Below are positions 38,127 to 45,934 of a DNA stretch of 64,000 bases, one piece after another. Made by a program: the position numbers and the translations under genes. The first letter of the stretch is position 1. The number at the start of each line of letters is the position of its first letter. This DNA comes from Mesorhizobium huakuii (GTDB taxonomy: Bacteria > Pseudomonadota > Alphaproteobacteria > Rhizobiales > Rhizobiaceae): the NCBI RefSeq assembly GCF_014189455.1, contig NZ_CP050296.1:5762001-5826000 (forward strand), written 5' to 3'. Below the pieces are notes generated by a model. The model did not search any database and was not told where the DNA came from. It saw only the letters and a program-made list of their open reading frames with translations.

Positions 38127-39392
38127 ATGAAGGCGCCGGGTGCTTACCCCAAAGAGGCCGACCCCAGAGAGGCGACGGCGGACGGACGCATCGCCGACAA
38201 CATCGTCTATTTCGCCCGCACCTTGCGCAAGGCCGGCATGCGGGTCGGGCCGGCCTCGGTCAAGGATGCCATCGAGGCGGTGCTGGCCGCCGGCATTGGT
38301 TCACGCGACGATTTCTACTGGACGCTGCACGCGGTGCTGGTGTCCAGGCATGAGGATCACCCGACCTTTGACGAAGCCTTCCGGCTGTTCTGGAAATCGC
38401 GCGAACTGATCGAGAAACTGCTGGCGATGTTTTCGCCGGTGGCGCCGGACGTCAAGGAGAAGCAGAAGCCGCGCGCGGCCGAGAACCGCGTCAGCCAGGC
38501 CATGTTCGAAGGTCATCAGAAGAACCAGCCGCCGCAGGAAGTCCCCGAGATCGAGGTCGATGCCCGTTTCACCTTTTCCGGCAATGAGGTGTTGCGGGGC
38601 AAGGACTTTGCCCAGATGAACGCCGCGGAAATGGCGGATGCCAAGAAGGCCATCGCCGAGCTGCGATTGCCTTTCGACATGGTGCGGACCAGGCGTTTCA
38701 AGGCTGATGCGCATGGCCGCCGCATCGACCCGCGCGCCATGATGCGCTCCGCCGCGCGCACCGGCGGCGAACTGATCCTGCCGAAATTCCGCTCGGCGCG
38801 CGAAGTCCATCCGCCGCTGGTGGTCCTGGCCGACATTTCCGGTTCGATGAGCCAGTACACGCGCATCTTCCTGCATTTCCTGCATGCGCTGACGGAAAAA
38901 CGCCGCCGCGTCCACACCTTCGTCTTCGGCACGCGGCTGACCAATCTGACCCGGCAGATGCGCCACCGCGATCCCGATGCCGCCCTTGCCGACTGTTCGG
39001 CGGTGGTCAAGGACTGGTCGGGGGGCACACGCATCGGCGACACACTGGCCGAGTTCAACCTGATATGGTCGCGGCGCGTGCTGGGGCAGGGCGCGGTCGT
39101 GCTTCTGATCACCGACGGGCTGGAGCGTGACGATGTCGCTGGCCTCTCGGAGGAGATGGAGCGGCTGCACAAATCCTGCCGGCGGCTGATCTGGCTCAAT
39201 CCGTTGCTGCGCTTCGACGGCTTTCAGGCGCGCGCCCGCGGCGTCAAGGCGATGCTGCCGCATGTCGACGAATTCCGCTCGGCCCACAATCTCAATGCGC
39301 TCGCCGACCTCTGCGCTTCGCTGGACAAGAAGTCAGCACAATCCGTCGATCCGCGGCGATGGATGGAAGCTGGCGCGAAGCACGCCGCATAG
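38127..39392 (+). CDS. CoxE-like von Willebrand factor A protein
   Basis: A 421-residue protein of the CoxE/VWA-containing family. The C-terminal half is a VWA domain with a MIDAS site DISGSMS (Asp236-x-Ser238-x-Ser240), and further MIDAS residues in WSGGTRIGDTL and LLITDGLERDD. The N-terminal part (RTLRKAGMRVGPASVKDAIE) is the family's helical region. Partner of the MoxR ATPase immediately upstream. The start at 38127 is the first ATG after the MoxR stop; the longer upstream frame is antisense-like low complexity. Confidence 0.92.
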   Translation: MKAPGAYPKEADPREATADGRIADNIVYFARTLRKAGMRVGPASVKDAIEAVLAAGIGSRDDFYWTLHAVLVSRHEDHPTFDEAFRLFWKSRELIEKLLAMFSPVAPDVKEKQKPRAAENRVSQAMFEGHQKNQPPQEVPEIEVDARFTFSGNEVLRGKDFAQMNAAEMADAKKAIAELRLPFDMVRTRRFKADAHGRRIDPRAMMRSAARTGGELILPKFRSAREVHPPLVVLADISGSMSQYTRIFLHFLHALTEKRRRVHTFVFGTRLTNLTRQMRHRDPDAALADCSAVVKDWSGGTRIGDTLAEFNLIWSRRVLGQGAVVLLITDGLERDDVAGLSEEMERLHKSCRRLIWLNPLLRFDGFQARARGVKAMLPHVDEFRSAHNLNALADLCASLDKKSAQSVDPRRWMEAGAKHAA

Positions 39393-39437
39393 CCATATCT
39401 TTATCCATCGGAAAAACAGACTCTGAGAGAAGCGATC

Positions 39438-39776
39438 ATGGACGACAGCATCTATCTCGATGAGGCCCGCGACCCGCTGATTATCGCGGAAGGCTGGATG
39501 AAGGACGGCAAGGATGTCGCCATTGCCACTGTGGTCGAGACCTGGGGTTCGGCGCCGAGGCCGGTCGGCAGCCATCTGGTCATCGACGCCGAAGGCAATT
39601 TCCACGGCTCGGTCTCGGGCGGTTGCGTCGAGGGTGCGGTGGTGAGCGAGGCGATCGACGTGATCGACTCAGGGAAAGCCAAAATGCTCGAATTCGGCGT
39701 AGCCGATGAAACCGCCTGGCAGGTCGGCCTGTCCTGCGGCGGTCGCATCAAGGTTTATGTCGAGCGGTTGGGCTGA
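39438..39776 (+). CDS. XdhC-family protein, N-terminal-type (XdhC_CoxI domain)
   Basis: A 112-residue protein comprising only the XdhC/CoxI N-terminal domain: VAIATVVETWGSAPRPVGSH near 28-47, GSVSGGCVEGAVVSEA, and LSCGGRIKVYVE near the end (a conserved cysteine). XdhC proteins bind molybdenum cofactor and oversee its sulfuration and insertion into xanthine-dehydrogenase-type enzymes. The usual C-terminal Rossmann part is encoded by the next gene, 6 bp downstream. Confidence 0.9.
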   Translation: MDDSIYLDEARDPLIIAEGWMKDGKDVAIATVVETWGSAPRPVGSHLVIDAEGNFHGSVSGGCVEGAVVSEAIDVIDSGKAKMLEFGVADETAWQVGLSCGGRIKVYVERLG

Positions 39777-39782
39777 TCTCAG

Positions 39783-40487
39783 ATGGATCCATACGCCCTA
39801 AAAACTTTGAATGCTGAGCGCCGCGCCCGCCGTGCGGCGATCCTCGTCACCGATCTTGGTGACGGCCGCGACCGCATCGTGCGCGAAGGCGATCAGGTTG
39901 CCGGCGATCTCGGAGCCGCGATCGCTAGGGCATTTCGATCGGGCAATTCCGGTTCCGTCGAAGCGGAAGGGCGAACCTTCTTTCTCAACGCGCATCTGCC
40001 GCAGCCGCGCCTCGTGGTGATCGGCGCCGTCCATATCAGCCAGGCGCTGGCGCCAATGGCCAGGATTGCCGGCTATCCCCTGGAGATCATCGATCCGCGC
40101 ACCGCCTTTGCCACGCCGGATCGTTTTCCCGATGTCGCCTTGCATGCCGAGTGGCCGGAAGATGTGCTGAAGCGCCAGCCGCTCGACAGCTACACCGCGC
40201 TTGCCGCCGTCACCCATGACCCGAAGATCGACGATTTTGCGCTGAAGGCGGCCCTCGACGCCAACTGCTTCTACGTTGGCGCGCTTGGCAGCCGCAAGAC
40301 GCACGCCAAGCGCGTCGAGCGCCTGCTGGCGCTGGGCGCCAGTGCCGACCAGATCGCCCGCATCCATGCACCGATCGGGCTCGACATTGGCGCCGCCAGC
40401 CCCGCCGAGATCGCTGTGGCGGTGCTGGCGCAGACCATCTACGCGTTCCGGTCGCGCGGCCTCGATGCCAAAGGCGCCGTGGCGTGA
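39783..40487 (+). CDS. XdhC-family protein, C-terminal-type (XdhC Rossmann domain)
   Basis: A 234-residue protein carrying the XdhC C-terminal domain: PQPRLVVIGAVHISQALAPM near 78-97 (Rossmann-like) and FYVGALGSRKTHAKRVERLL near 163-182, the strongest family signature. The first 75 residues are variable. With the previous gene it appears to form a two-piece XdhC. Its stop overlaps the ATG of the next gene by four bases. Confidence 0.9.
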   Translation: MDPYALKTLNAERRARRAAILVTDLGDGRDRIVREGDQVAGDLGAAIARAFRSGNSGSVEAEGRTFFLNAHLPQPRLVVIGAVHISQALAPMARIAGYPLEIIDPRTAFATPDRFPDVALHAEWPEDVLKRQPLDSYTALAAVTHDPKIDDFALKAALDANCFYVGALGSRKTHAKRVERLLALGASADQIARIHAPIGLDIGAASPAEIAVAVLAQTIYAFRSRGLDAKGAVA

Positions 40488-42094
40488 AATTCGGTCCGGT
40501 TGCCATTGAAGAGGCCGAAGGCGCGGTACTGGCGCATGCCACCACCGCCGGCGAAAAGCGCTTTCGCAAGGCGCACAGGCTGAGCGCCGAAGACGTCTCC
40601 ATACTCAAGCGGGCAGGGATCTCGCAGGTCGTTGCCGCCGTGCTTTCCTCGGGCGATCTCGGCGAGGACGCCGCGGCGCAAAGAATTGCCGAGAGCATGA
40701 TTTTCGGCGGCATCGAGGCGAGGCCCGCCACCACCGGTCGGGTCAATCTCCATGCTAAGGCATCAGGCATCTTCACGGTCGATGCCGCGATGATCGACGC
40801 GATCAACGCCGTCGATCCCGCCATCACCCTTGCCACGCTGGCGCAGCATGCTCCGGTCGAAAAGGGTCAGATGGTGGCGACGGTGAAGATCATCCCCTTC
40901 GCGGTCGCCTCCACCCTGGTCGACACTGTTACGAAAATCTGTGCCGGCGGCGAGATCTTTGCCGTCAACGCCTATCAGCCGGTGCGCGTCGGTGTCATCC
41001 AGACGGTTCTGCCGGGCATCAAGCCCAGTGTGCTCGACAAGACATTGCGCGTCACCGAAGCGCGCCTGGCGCGCTCCGGTGGCAGGCTGACGGCGGAGCG
41101 CCGCACGCCGCACGAGATCGCGCCCGTAGCGGAGGCCGCCGCCTCGCTGGCGCGCGACAACGATATGGTGGTGATCTTCGGCGCCTCGGCGATGAGCGAT
41201 TTCGCCGATGTCGTTCCGGCGGCGATCGAAATGGCGGGCGGAACAGTCATCCGCGCGGGCATGCCGGTCGATCCCGGCAATCTGCTGGTGCTAGGCACAC
41301 TCGACGGCAAGCGCGTCATCGGTGCGCCCGGCTGCGCCCGCAGTCCCAAGGAAAACGGCTTCGACTGGGTGCTGGACCGTCTGGTTGCCGGCCTCGACGT
41401 CACCGCGAAGGACATAGCCGGCATGGGGGTCGGCGGGCTGTTGATGGAAATCCCGACACGGCCGCAGCCGCGCGAGCCGCTGCCGGCCAGGAGCCGGCTC
41501 AAGGTCGCCATCGTGCTTCTGGCGGCAGGCCGGTCGAGCCGCATGGGCGGACCGAACAAGCTCATGGCCCTGTTCGACGGCAAGCCGCTGGTGCGCCGCA
41601 CGGCCGAGCGCGCGCTTGGCTCGAAGGCGTCGGGTACGATCGTTGTCACCGGCCATCAGCGCGAGCGCGTGCGCGCGGCACTGGCGGGGCTGGATGTGAC
41701 CTTCGCCGACAATCCCGATTTCGCCGATGGCCTGTCGACCTCGCTGAAAGCCGGTATTGCCTATCTGCCCGAAGACACTGCCGGCGCGATGATCGTTCTG
41801 GGCGACATGCCTGGCGTTGTGTCAGACGATCTCGACCGGCTGATCGATGCCTTCCGCAAGGCCGGCGGCAATTCCGTGGTCCGCGCCTCGCATCAGGGCA
41901 AACGTGGCAACCCGGTGCTCCTGCCGCGCTCGCTGTTCCCGGCCATCGCTCATCTCGAAGGCGACACCGGCGCTCGCCATCTGGTCGAGGCCGAGGGGCT
42001 CGACGTCATCGATGTCGAGATCGGCGAGGGCGCGTCTGTGGATGTCGACACCCGCGAGGCACTCGAAGGCGCCGGCGGCGTGCTGCAGGATTGA
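40484..42094 (+). CDS. MoeA-like molybdopterin-binding/MobA-like nucleotidyltransferase fusion
   Basis: A 536-residue two-domain protein. Residues about 1-340 form a molybdopterin-binding (MoeA/MogA-like) part with DMVVIFGASAMSDFADVVPA and VIGAPGCARSPKENGFDW. Residues about 344-536 form a MobA-like NTP transferase with the pyrophosphorylase motif LLAAGRSSRMGGPNKL and LGDMPGV. MocA-type enzymes make the cytidine dinucleotide form of Moco used by xanthine-dehydrogenase-family enzymes. Its location beside xdhC and coxDE homologues fits a cofactor-maturation role. Confidence 0.88.
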   Translation: MKFGPVAIEEAEGAVLAHATTAGEKRFRKAHRLSAEDVSILKRAGISQVVAAVLSSGDLGEDAAAQRIAESMIFGGIEARPATTGRVNLHAKASGIFTVDAAMIDAINAVDPAITLATLAQHAPVEKGQMVATVKIIPFAVASTLVDTVTKICAGGEIFAVNAYQPVRVGVIQTVLPGIKPSVLDKTLRVTEARLARSGGRLTAERRTPHEIAPVAEAAASLARDNDMVVIFGASAMSDFADVVPAAIEMAGGTVIRAGMPVDPGNLLVLGTLDGKRVIGAPGCARSPKENGFDWVLDRLVAGLDVTAKDIAGMGVGGLLMEIPTRPQPREPLPARSRLKVAIVLLAAGRSSRMGGPNKLMALFDGKPLVRRTAERALGSKASGTIVVTGHQRERVRAALAGLDVTFADNPDFADGLSTSLKAGIAYLPEDTAGAMIVLGDMPGVVSDDLDRLIDAFRKAGGNSVVRASHQGKRGNPVLLPRSLFPAIAHLEGDTGARHLVEAEGLDVIDVEIGEGASVDVDTREALEGAGGVLQD

Positions 42095-42126
42095 CAAACC
42101 CAGGCCGAATTACGCAAGCCTGCGAT

Positions 42127-43026
42127 ATGGCTTCTCGTTTTCCTTCTCCACTTCACGCCCTTCTGGCTGCGGTATTTGTTCTTTGCCTTGCCAGCCAGGC
42201 CGATGCGCTCGAACTAAAACCCTTCAAGGACGATCTCTTCGCCTATCCGGCCACGCTCTCGTCTGACAGCAACGGCGCTTACACCGTCATCGACTATCGC
42301 GAGATGCGCGATATCAACCAGCGCGACGAGGTGCCGGAAAAGCGCGTGCACCCGCAATACACCGACACCGGCGTGCGCAAGGTGCAGCAGGATCTGATGC
42401 TGAAGACCGACGCCGGCGATGTCAGGCACGTCGCCGTCGGCAAGACGCAAGGCGCCGGTATCATTGTGCTCTACCTGCACGGGCAGGGTGGCAGCCGCAA
42501 ACAGGGCGTCGACGACTTCACCTTCGGCGGCAATTTCAACCGCATCAAGAATTTGATGGCCGGCAATGGCGGGCTTTATCTCTCGCCGGATTTCCCCGAT
42601 TTCGGTGACAAGGGCGCCGCTCAGGTCGCGGCCTTGATCGACCACTATGCCGAACAGTCGCCGGGCGCGAAAATCTTCGTCGCCTGCGGTTCGATGGGCG
42701 GCGCACTGTGCTGGAAACTTGCCGCCCGCAACGATAGCGGTCGGCGCATCGACGGGCTGCTGCTGCTCGGATCGCTATGGGACGAGAGTTTTCTCGCAAG
42801 TCCCGCCTTCAGGCGTCATGTCCCGGTCTTCTTCGGCCAAGGCAGCCATGACGTGGTCTTTCCCATTGCGAACCAGGAAGCCTTCTTCCGCTCCATCATC
42901 GCCCGGTCGAAAGCCTATCCCTATCCGACCCGCTTCGTCCGCTTCGAGACCGGCACGCACGGCACCCCCATCCGCATGGTCGACTGGCGCGGCACGCTGA
43001 ACTGGATGCTGTCGAAGGCGCCTTGA
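42127..43026 (+). CDS. Exported alpha/beta hydrolase-like protein
   Basis: A 299-residue protein with a Sec signal peptide (LHALLAAVFVLCLASQADA, cleavage near residue 25). The mature part has an alpha/beta hydrolase fold: VLYLHGQGGSRKQG (oxyanion strand), nucleophile Ser189 in ACGSMGGAL, and a C-terminal histidine in TGTHGTPIRMVDW. Probable periplasmic esterase or lipase-like enzyme; substrate unknown. It begins 32 bp after the Mo-cofactor fusion gene and may be the last gene of that operon, though functionally different. Confidence 0.75.
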   Translation: MASRFPSPLHALLAAVFVLCLASQADALELKPFKDDLFAYPATLSSDSNGAYTVIDYREMRDINQRDEVPEKRVHPQYTDTGVRKVQQDLMLKTDAGDVRHVAVGKTQGAGIIVLYLHGQGGSRKQGVDDFTFGGNFNRIKNLMAGNGGLYLSPDFPDFGDKGAAQVAALIDHYAEQSPGAKIFVACGSMGGALCWKLAARNDSGRRIDGLLLLGSLWDESFLASPAFRRHVPVFFGQGSHDVVFPIANQEAFFRSIIARSKAYPYPTRFVRFETGTHGTPIRMVDWRGTLNWMLSKAP

Positions 43027-43054
43027 TCGGACGCTGTCTGGAAGCCCTCAGCGC

Positions 43055-44107
43055 TCAAGGCGCGGTGTTGTAGTCGACCACCGTCTGCGGGTTCTCCTCG
43101 CCGTCATAGGACGCGTCGACGTCATACTGGACCAGCGAGAAATCGCCGTTGCGGAACAGATAGGTTCCCGAATCGGAGGCGTCGCCGACGCCACGCCACT
43201 TGTTGAAGGTGGTGATCGTATGGGTGTCAGCGTCATAGTCGGAATTGACCGCCCAGCCGGTCGTCTCGAAGCCGACGATGCTCATGCCCAGCAGCTTGCC
43301 CTCGCTGTCATTGTTCTCGTAGCGGATGTCCATCTTGGGTTCGGCGAACTGCAATTGCCGTACTTCAGACAATTCGTCGGTCATGTAGTAGACCGAACTT
43401 TCATTGTAGGCCGCGGCCGAACAGGAGAAATGGAACAGCCGCGTTTCCTTGTCGGGATCGCCGGGCTGCGCATCCTTGTCCTTGTACTTGATCGAAAAGA
43501 CCTCCGGCTCGTCACCCAGGAACTGCTTGTCACACTGGTCGCCATAGGTCGCCAGGAAGGCCTTCTTGACCTGCTCGAGTGCGGTATCCTTCTTCGGCGG
43601 CGGCGGGCCATCGCCGCAGCTTGGCGGCAGCGCCTTTTCGAAATCGGCGGTTGAGGGTTTCAGCGCGCCTTTTTCGATGTGGATCGGATCGAAGGGCGGC
43701 GCGGCCTGGATCTGCGCATTGACCTGACGCAGCGTGTAGCAGCCGGCAAAGACCTTTTCGCCACCGCTCTTGTCGGTGGCACGGATGGCGACCGGGACGT
43801 TGTAGAAAATGCTGCCGGCGGCACCTTCGTCTGAAATGGCGCCGGTCGCGACCTCGACCTTGTCGGTACCGTCATAGCCCTTGACGAAACTGTCGAAATC
43901 CTTAGCCGGCTTTGCATCGCCATAATAACCCCAGGCCCGGGCGAATTCGTGCCGGTTGATGGCGCTGTAGAGCGAGCGGATGACCGCCTCGGCGCCGGAC
44001 CGGTCGTCGACATAGGGCGCTTCGGGCGCGTCGTCGGCGGCCAGCGCCGTTTGGCCGGATATGGCAAGGGAGAAAAAGGCAGTCGCTGCGAGAAGGACGC
44101 GTCTCAT
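43055..44107 (-). CDS. Exported protein with DUF1176-like C-terminal region
   Basis: A 350-residue protein with a Sec signal peptide (MRRVLLAATAFFSLAISGQT..ALA). The first part (AEAVIRSLYSAINRHEFARA, AWGYYGDAKPAKDFDSFVKG) resembles an NTF2-like periplasmic module. The C-terminal 190 residues resemble DUF1176 (LFHFSCSAAAYNESSVYYMT; LFRNGDFSLVQYDVD). Cysteines in CYTLRQV, PPSCGDG, DQCDKQ and FSCSA may form disulfides. Function unknown. Confidence 0.65.
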   Translation of the reverse strand: MRRVLLAATAFFSLAISGQTALAADDAPEAPYVDDRSGAEAVIRSLYSAINRHEFARAWGYYGDAKPAKDFDSFVKGYDGTDKVEVATGAISDEGAAGSIFYNVPVAIRATDKSGGEKVFAGCYTLRQVNAQIQAAPPFDPIHIEKGALKPSTADFEKALPPSCGDGPPPPKKDTALEQVKKAFLATYGDQCDKQFLGDEPEVFSIKYKDKDAQPGDPDKETRLFHFSCSAAAYNESSVYYMTDELSEVRQLQFAEPKMDIRYENNDSEGKLLGMSIVGFETTGWAVNSDYDADTHTITTFNKWRGVGDASDSGTYLFRNGDFSLVQYDVDASYDGEENPQTVVDYNTAP

Positions 44108-44248
44108 CGGGAATCTCCGCTCGATAACGGAAATTCTACCACGGCGATTGCGGCGCCGTGGTGACGCGGAGCCCAGGGCGCTTGAAGAATCGTGTGGGGA
44201 GGCGTTACGTCGCCTGCGCCGGCGTTCCGACCGGACAGGAGATTTGAC

Positions 44249-44755
44249 GTGACGATATCGATGTATGAGGCATCCGTGCCCGTGTTTTCAGCCAGGCTGA
44301 AAGCACTTTCCAGTGTGCTGGCGGCCGCCGAACAAAATGCCCTTGACCGCAAGATCGACCCGCAGGTGTTTTTGACGGCGCGGCTTGCGCCCGACATGTT
44401 CGCTTTAACCCGGCAGGTGCAGATCGCCACCGACCACGCCAAGGGCGCGCCGTCGCGGCTGGCCGGCCGCGAGGTGCCGAAATACGAGGACAATGAGGCA
44501 AGCTTTGCCGATCTCGAGGCGCGGATCGCCAAGACGCTCGCGCTTCTGGCGACGTTCTCGGCCGCCGATATTGACGGTTCCGACGACAAAGCGATCGAAC
44601 TGAAACTCGGCGGACGCGAAACAACGTTGAGCGGCATGCAGTATCTGCTGCATGTGGCCATGCCCAACTTCTACTTCCACCTCACCACCGCTTACGACAT
44701 CCTTCGCCACAATGGCGTGCCGCTGGGCAAGGCGACATTTCTGGGATCGCGTTGA
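44249..44755 (+). CDS. DUF1993 family protein
   Basis: A 168-residue helical protein of the DUF1993 family: SMYEASVPVFSARLKALSSV at the N-terminus, LAPDMFALTRQVQIATDHAK in the middle and LHVAMPNFYFHLTTAYDILR toward the end, with a DinB-like helical-bundle histidine pattern. Function unknown. I prefer GTG 44249, six bases after an AGGAGA ribosome site; ATG 44261 is an alternative. A hairpin lies just after the stop. Confidence 0.85.
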   Translation: MTISMYEASVPVFSARLKALSSVLAAAEQNALDRKIDPQVFLTARLAPDMFALTRQVQIATDHAKGAPSRLAGREVPKYEDNEASFADLEARIAKTLALLATFSAADIDGSDDKAIELKLGGRETTLSGMQYLLHVAMPNFYFHLTTAYDILRHNGVPLGKATFLGSR

Positions 44756-44768
44756 GCGGCTGACGTTT

Positions 44769-44807
44769 CGAGATGTCTCGGATCGGTCCGGGACATCTCG
44801 CGAGATG
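44769..44807. terminator. Hairpin between the DUF1993 and DUF1127-like genes
   Basis: CGAGATGTC (44769-44777) pairs with GACATCTCG (44792-44800), and a third copy CGAGATG (44801-44807) immediately follows, forming a second palindrome CATCTCGCGAGATG. The structure sits between two convergent stop codons and has no strong T run, so it is a possible bidirectional terminator or RNA-stabilising hairpin. Confidence 0.5.
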
Positions 44808-44810
44808 CAT

Positions 44811-44975
44811 TCAGCGAATGGACATTTCGCGGGCGACGCGCGGAAAATCGGCGGGCTTGATGCCGATATCGGCGCGGTCGGCATTGCTCATCGAGTGAAG
44901 CAGCGCAAGCGCCGCGCGGTATCTCAGATGTTCCTGCGGGCGCGGCCGGGCGAACATTTCCGTGAAGAAACCCAT
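44811..44975 (-). CDS. 54-residue DUF1127-like small protein
   Basis: A short minus-strand frame encodes 54 residues: MGFFTEMFARPRPQEHLRYR, then AALALLHSMSNADRADIGIK and PADFPRVAREMSIR. The L-x-x-M-S/D-x-x-x-x-x-D-I-G-I pattern is that of DUF1127 proteins, though the usual arginine-rich helix is reduced. A good AGGAG ribosome site lies eight bases before the ATG. Codon use matches the neighbours. Function unknown; such genes are often missed by annotation because of their size. Confidence 0.75.
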   Translation of the reverse strand: MGFFTEMFARPRPQEHLRYRAALALLHSMSNADRADIGIKPADFPRVAREMSIR

Positions 44976-45075
44976 GATTCAGGCTCCTGGTTGGTCCTCC
45001 ACGCCAGCCAATATAGGTGAATCGTGACGATTGTGCAGTGCAGCATTTGCATGCCTGCTATGTCCGGATGATTTT

Positions 45076-45207
45076 CATAAATTTTTTTGCGGCCCAGTGA
45101 AACTTCCGCGCCGCACGAACCGTAGGCTTCGACGCTGGCTCATGGCCAGTTTTTCCTCGCCACTCCTGGCGAATTTCCGGACTGCATGAAAGTGCAGTCC
45201 GGCTTTT
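45076..45207 (+). ncRNA. Candidate small RNA with three hairpins and an intrinsic terminator
   Basis: Three hairpins occur in series on the plus strand: CTGGC/GCCAG (45135-45149), TCGCCA-CTCC-TGGCGA (45157-45172), and CCGGACTGCA/TGCAGTCCGG (45177-45202) followed by CTTTTTG. The last is a strong terminator with no plus-strand gene within 420 bp. The CTCC loop could pair with Shine-Dalgarno sequences, as in known rhizobial small RNAs. I could not place a convincing promoter, so the 5' end is a guess. It may only be a long-range terminator. Confidence 0.35.
45177..45207 (+). terminator. Strong orphan Rho-independent terminator
   Basis: A perfect 10-bp stem CCGGACTGCA/TGCAGTCCGG (45177-45186 with 45193-45202), six-base loop, then CTTTTTG. 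No plus-strand coding sequence ends within 420 bp upstream, which suggests an unannotated transcript. Confidence 0.9.
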
Positions 45208-45325
45208 TGTTGAGAACCGGTCGCGATCCTCGAATGGCTAAATTCATTAAGATCGGTGGTATGTATTTTTAACGAGCCGGTTCTATGGTCTGGAAACCTG
45301 ACAGTCAGGCAAGGGGGAGGCTGAC

Positions 45326-45820
45326 ATCGCTACCAGCGCCAAGCGTGATTTCGCTTCGCTGCTCGACGACCTCTTCGTCGCCTCCGACAAGGGTGACGGT
45401 ATCGAGGGCGACGAGGCCGGCGCGCGTCCGTCCATTCCGTTCGACTATCTCTCCGTCGCCGATGAACTCCATTCCGGCCGCATCAAGGTATCCGCCGCCG
45501 AATACCGTGAGGCCGGTGCCGATCTGGCGAGCGAATTCGCCGCCTTGCTAGAACACGCCAAGCTGGCCCTTGCTGCCGAGGATCCGAAGCCCGAAGAAAA
45601 GCTGCCGCCAATTGACCCTGAATCGATCGCGGCCGAACTGGGGCTGAACCAGCCCAGGAGCGCTGCCGATTTCGGCCGCATGCGCCGCAGCTTTGCTTTC
45701 ACCAACCATCCCGACCGCGTCGCTCCGCATCTGCGCCAGCGCGCCATGATCCGCATGCAGGTGGCCAACATGCTGATCGACGAAGCCAAGCGCCGCGCCC
45801 TGGCCGGTGCCCGGCGCTAG
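45326..45820 (+). CDS. J-domain-like protein with no canonical start codon (AUC proposed)
   Basis: The open frame from 45302 to 45820 encodes a coherent protein: DIATSAKRDFASLLDDLFVA, PSIPFDYLSVADELHSGRIK, and a C-terminal region RSFAFTNHPDRVAPHLRQRA with the J-domain HPD tripeptide. Its only upstream limit is a stop at 45299, and there is no ATG or GTG; a TTG occurs only at 45545, which would discard the first 73 conserved-looking residues. A very strong ribosome site AAGGGGGAGG (45311-45320) lies five bases before ATC at 45326, so AUC initiation, or loss of the start codon by mutation, is proposed. Function unknown. Confidence 0.55.
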   Translation: MATSAKRDFASLLDDLFVASDKGDGIEGDEAGARPSIPFDYLSVADELHSGRIKVSAAEYREAGADLASEFAALLEHAKLALAAEDPKPEEKLPPIDPESIAAELGLNQPRSAADFGRMRRSFAFTNHPDRVAPHLRQRAMIRMQVANMLIDEAKRRALAGARR

Positions 45821-45934
45821 CCAGGTCAGCTGGTTCACGCAAAAGTCGGCCTGGTGAGGCTTGGAGAGCGCCTCCGCTTTCCCTATAGATGCAGCCTCCC
45901 TCCCGCGCAGACTTTCCCTCCGGAGCAGAATTCC

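Larger units (their letters stand above)
44976..45325. other. 350-bp intergenic region with an orphan terminator, no ordinary gene
   Basis: No open frame here looks coding. The left part should hold the promoter of the 54-residue gene (minus strand). The middle (45135-45203) holds stacked hairpins ending in a strong terminator with no gene before it (see ncRNA entry). The right part holds an inverted repeat AGAACCGG (45213-45220)/CCGGTTCT (45277-45284) before the J-domain-like gene, which might be an operator. Confidence 0.6.
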
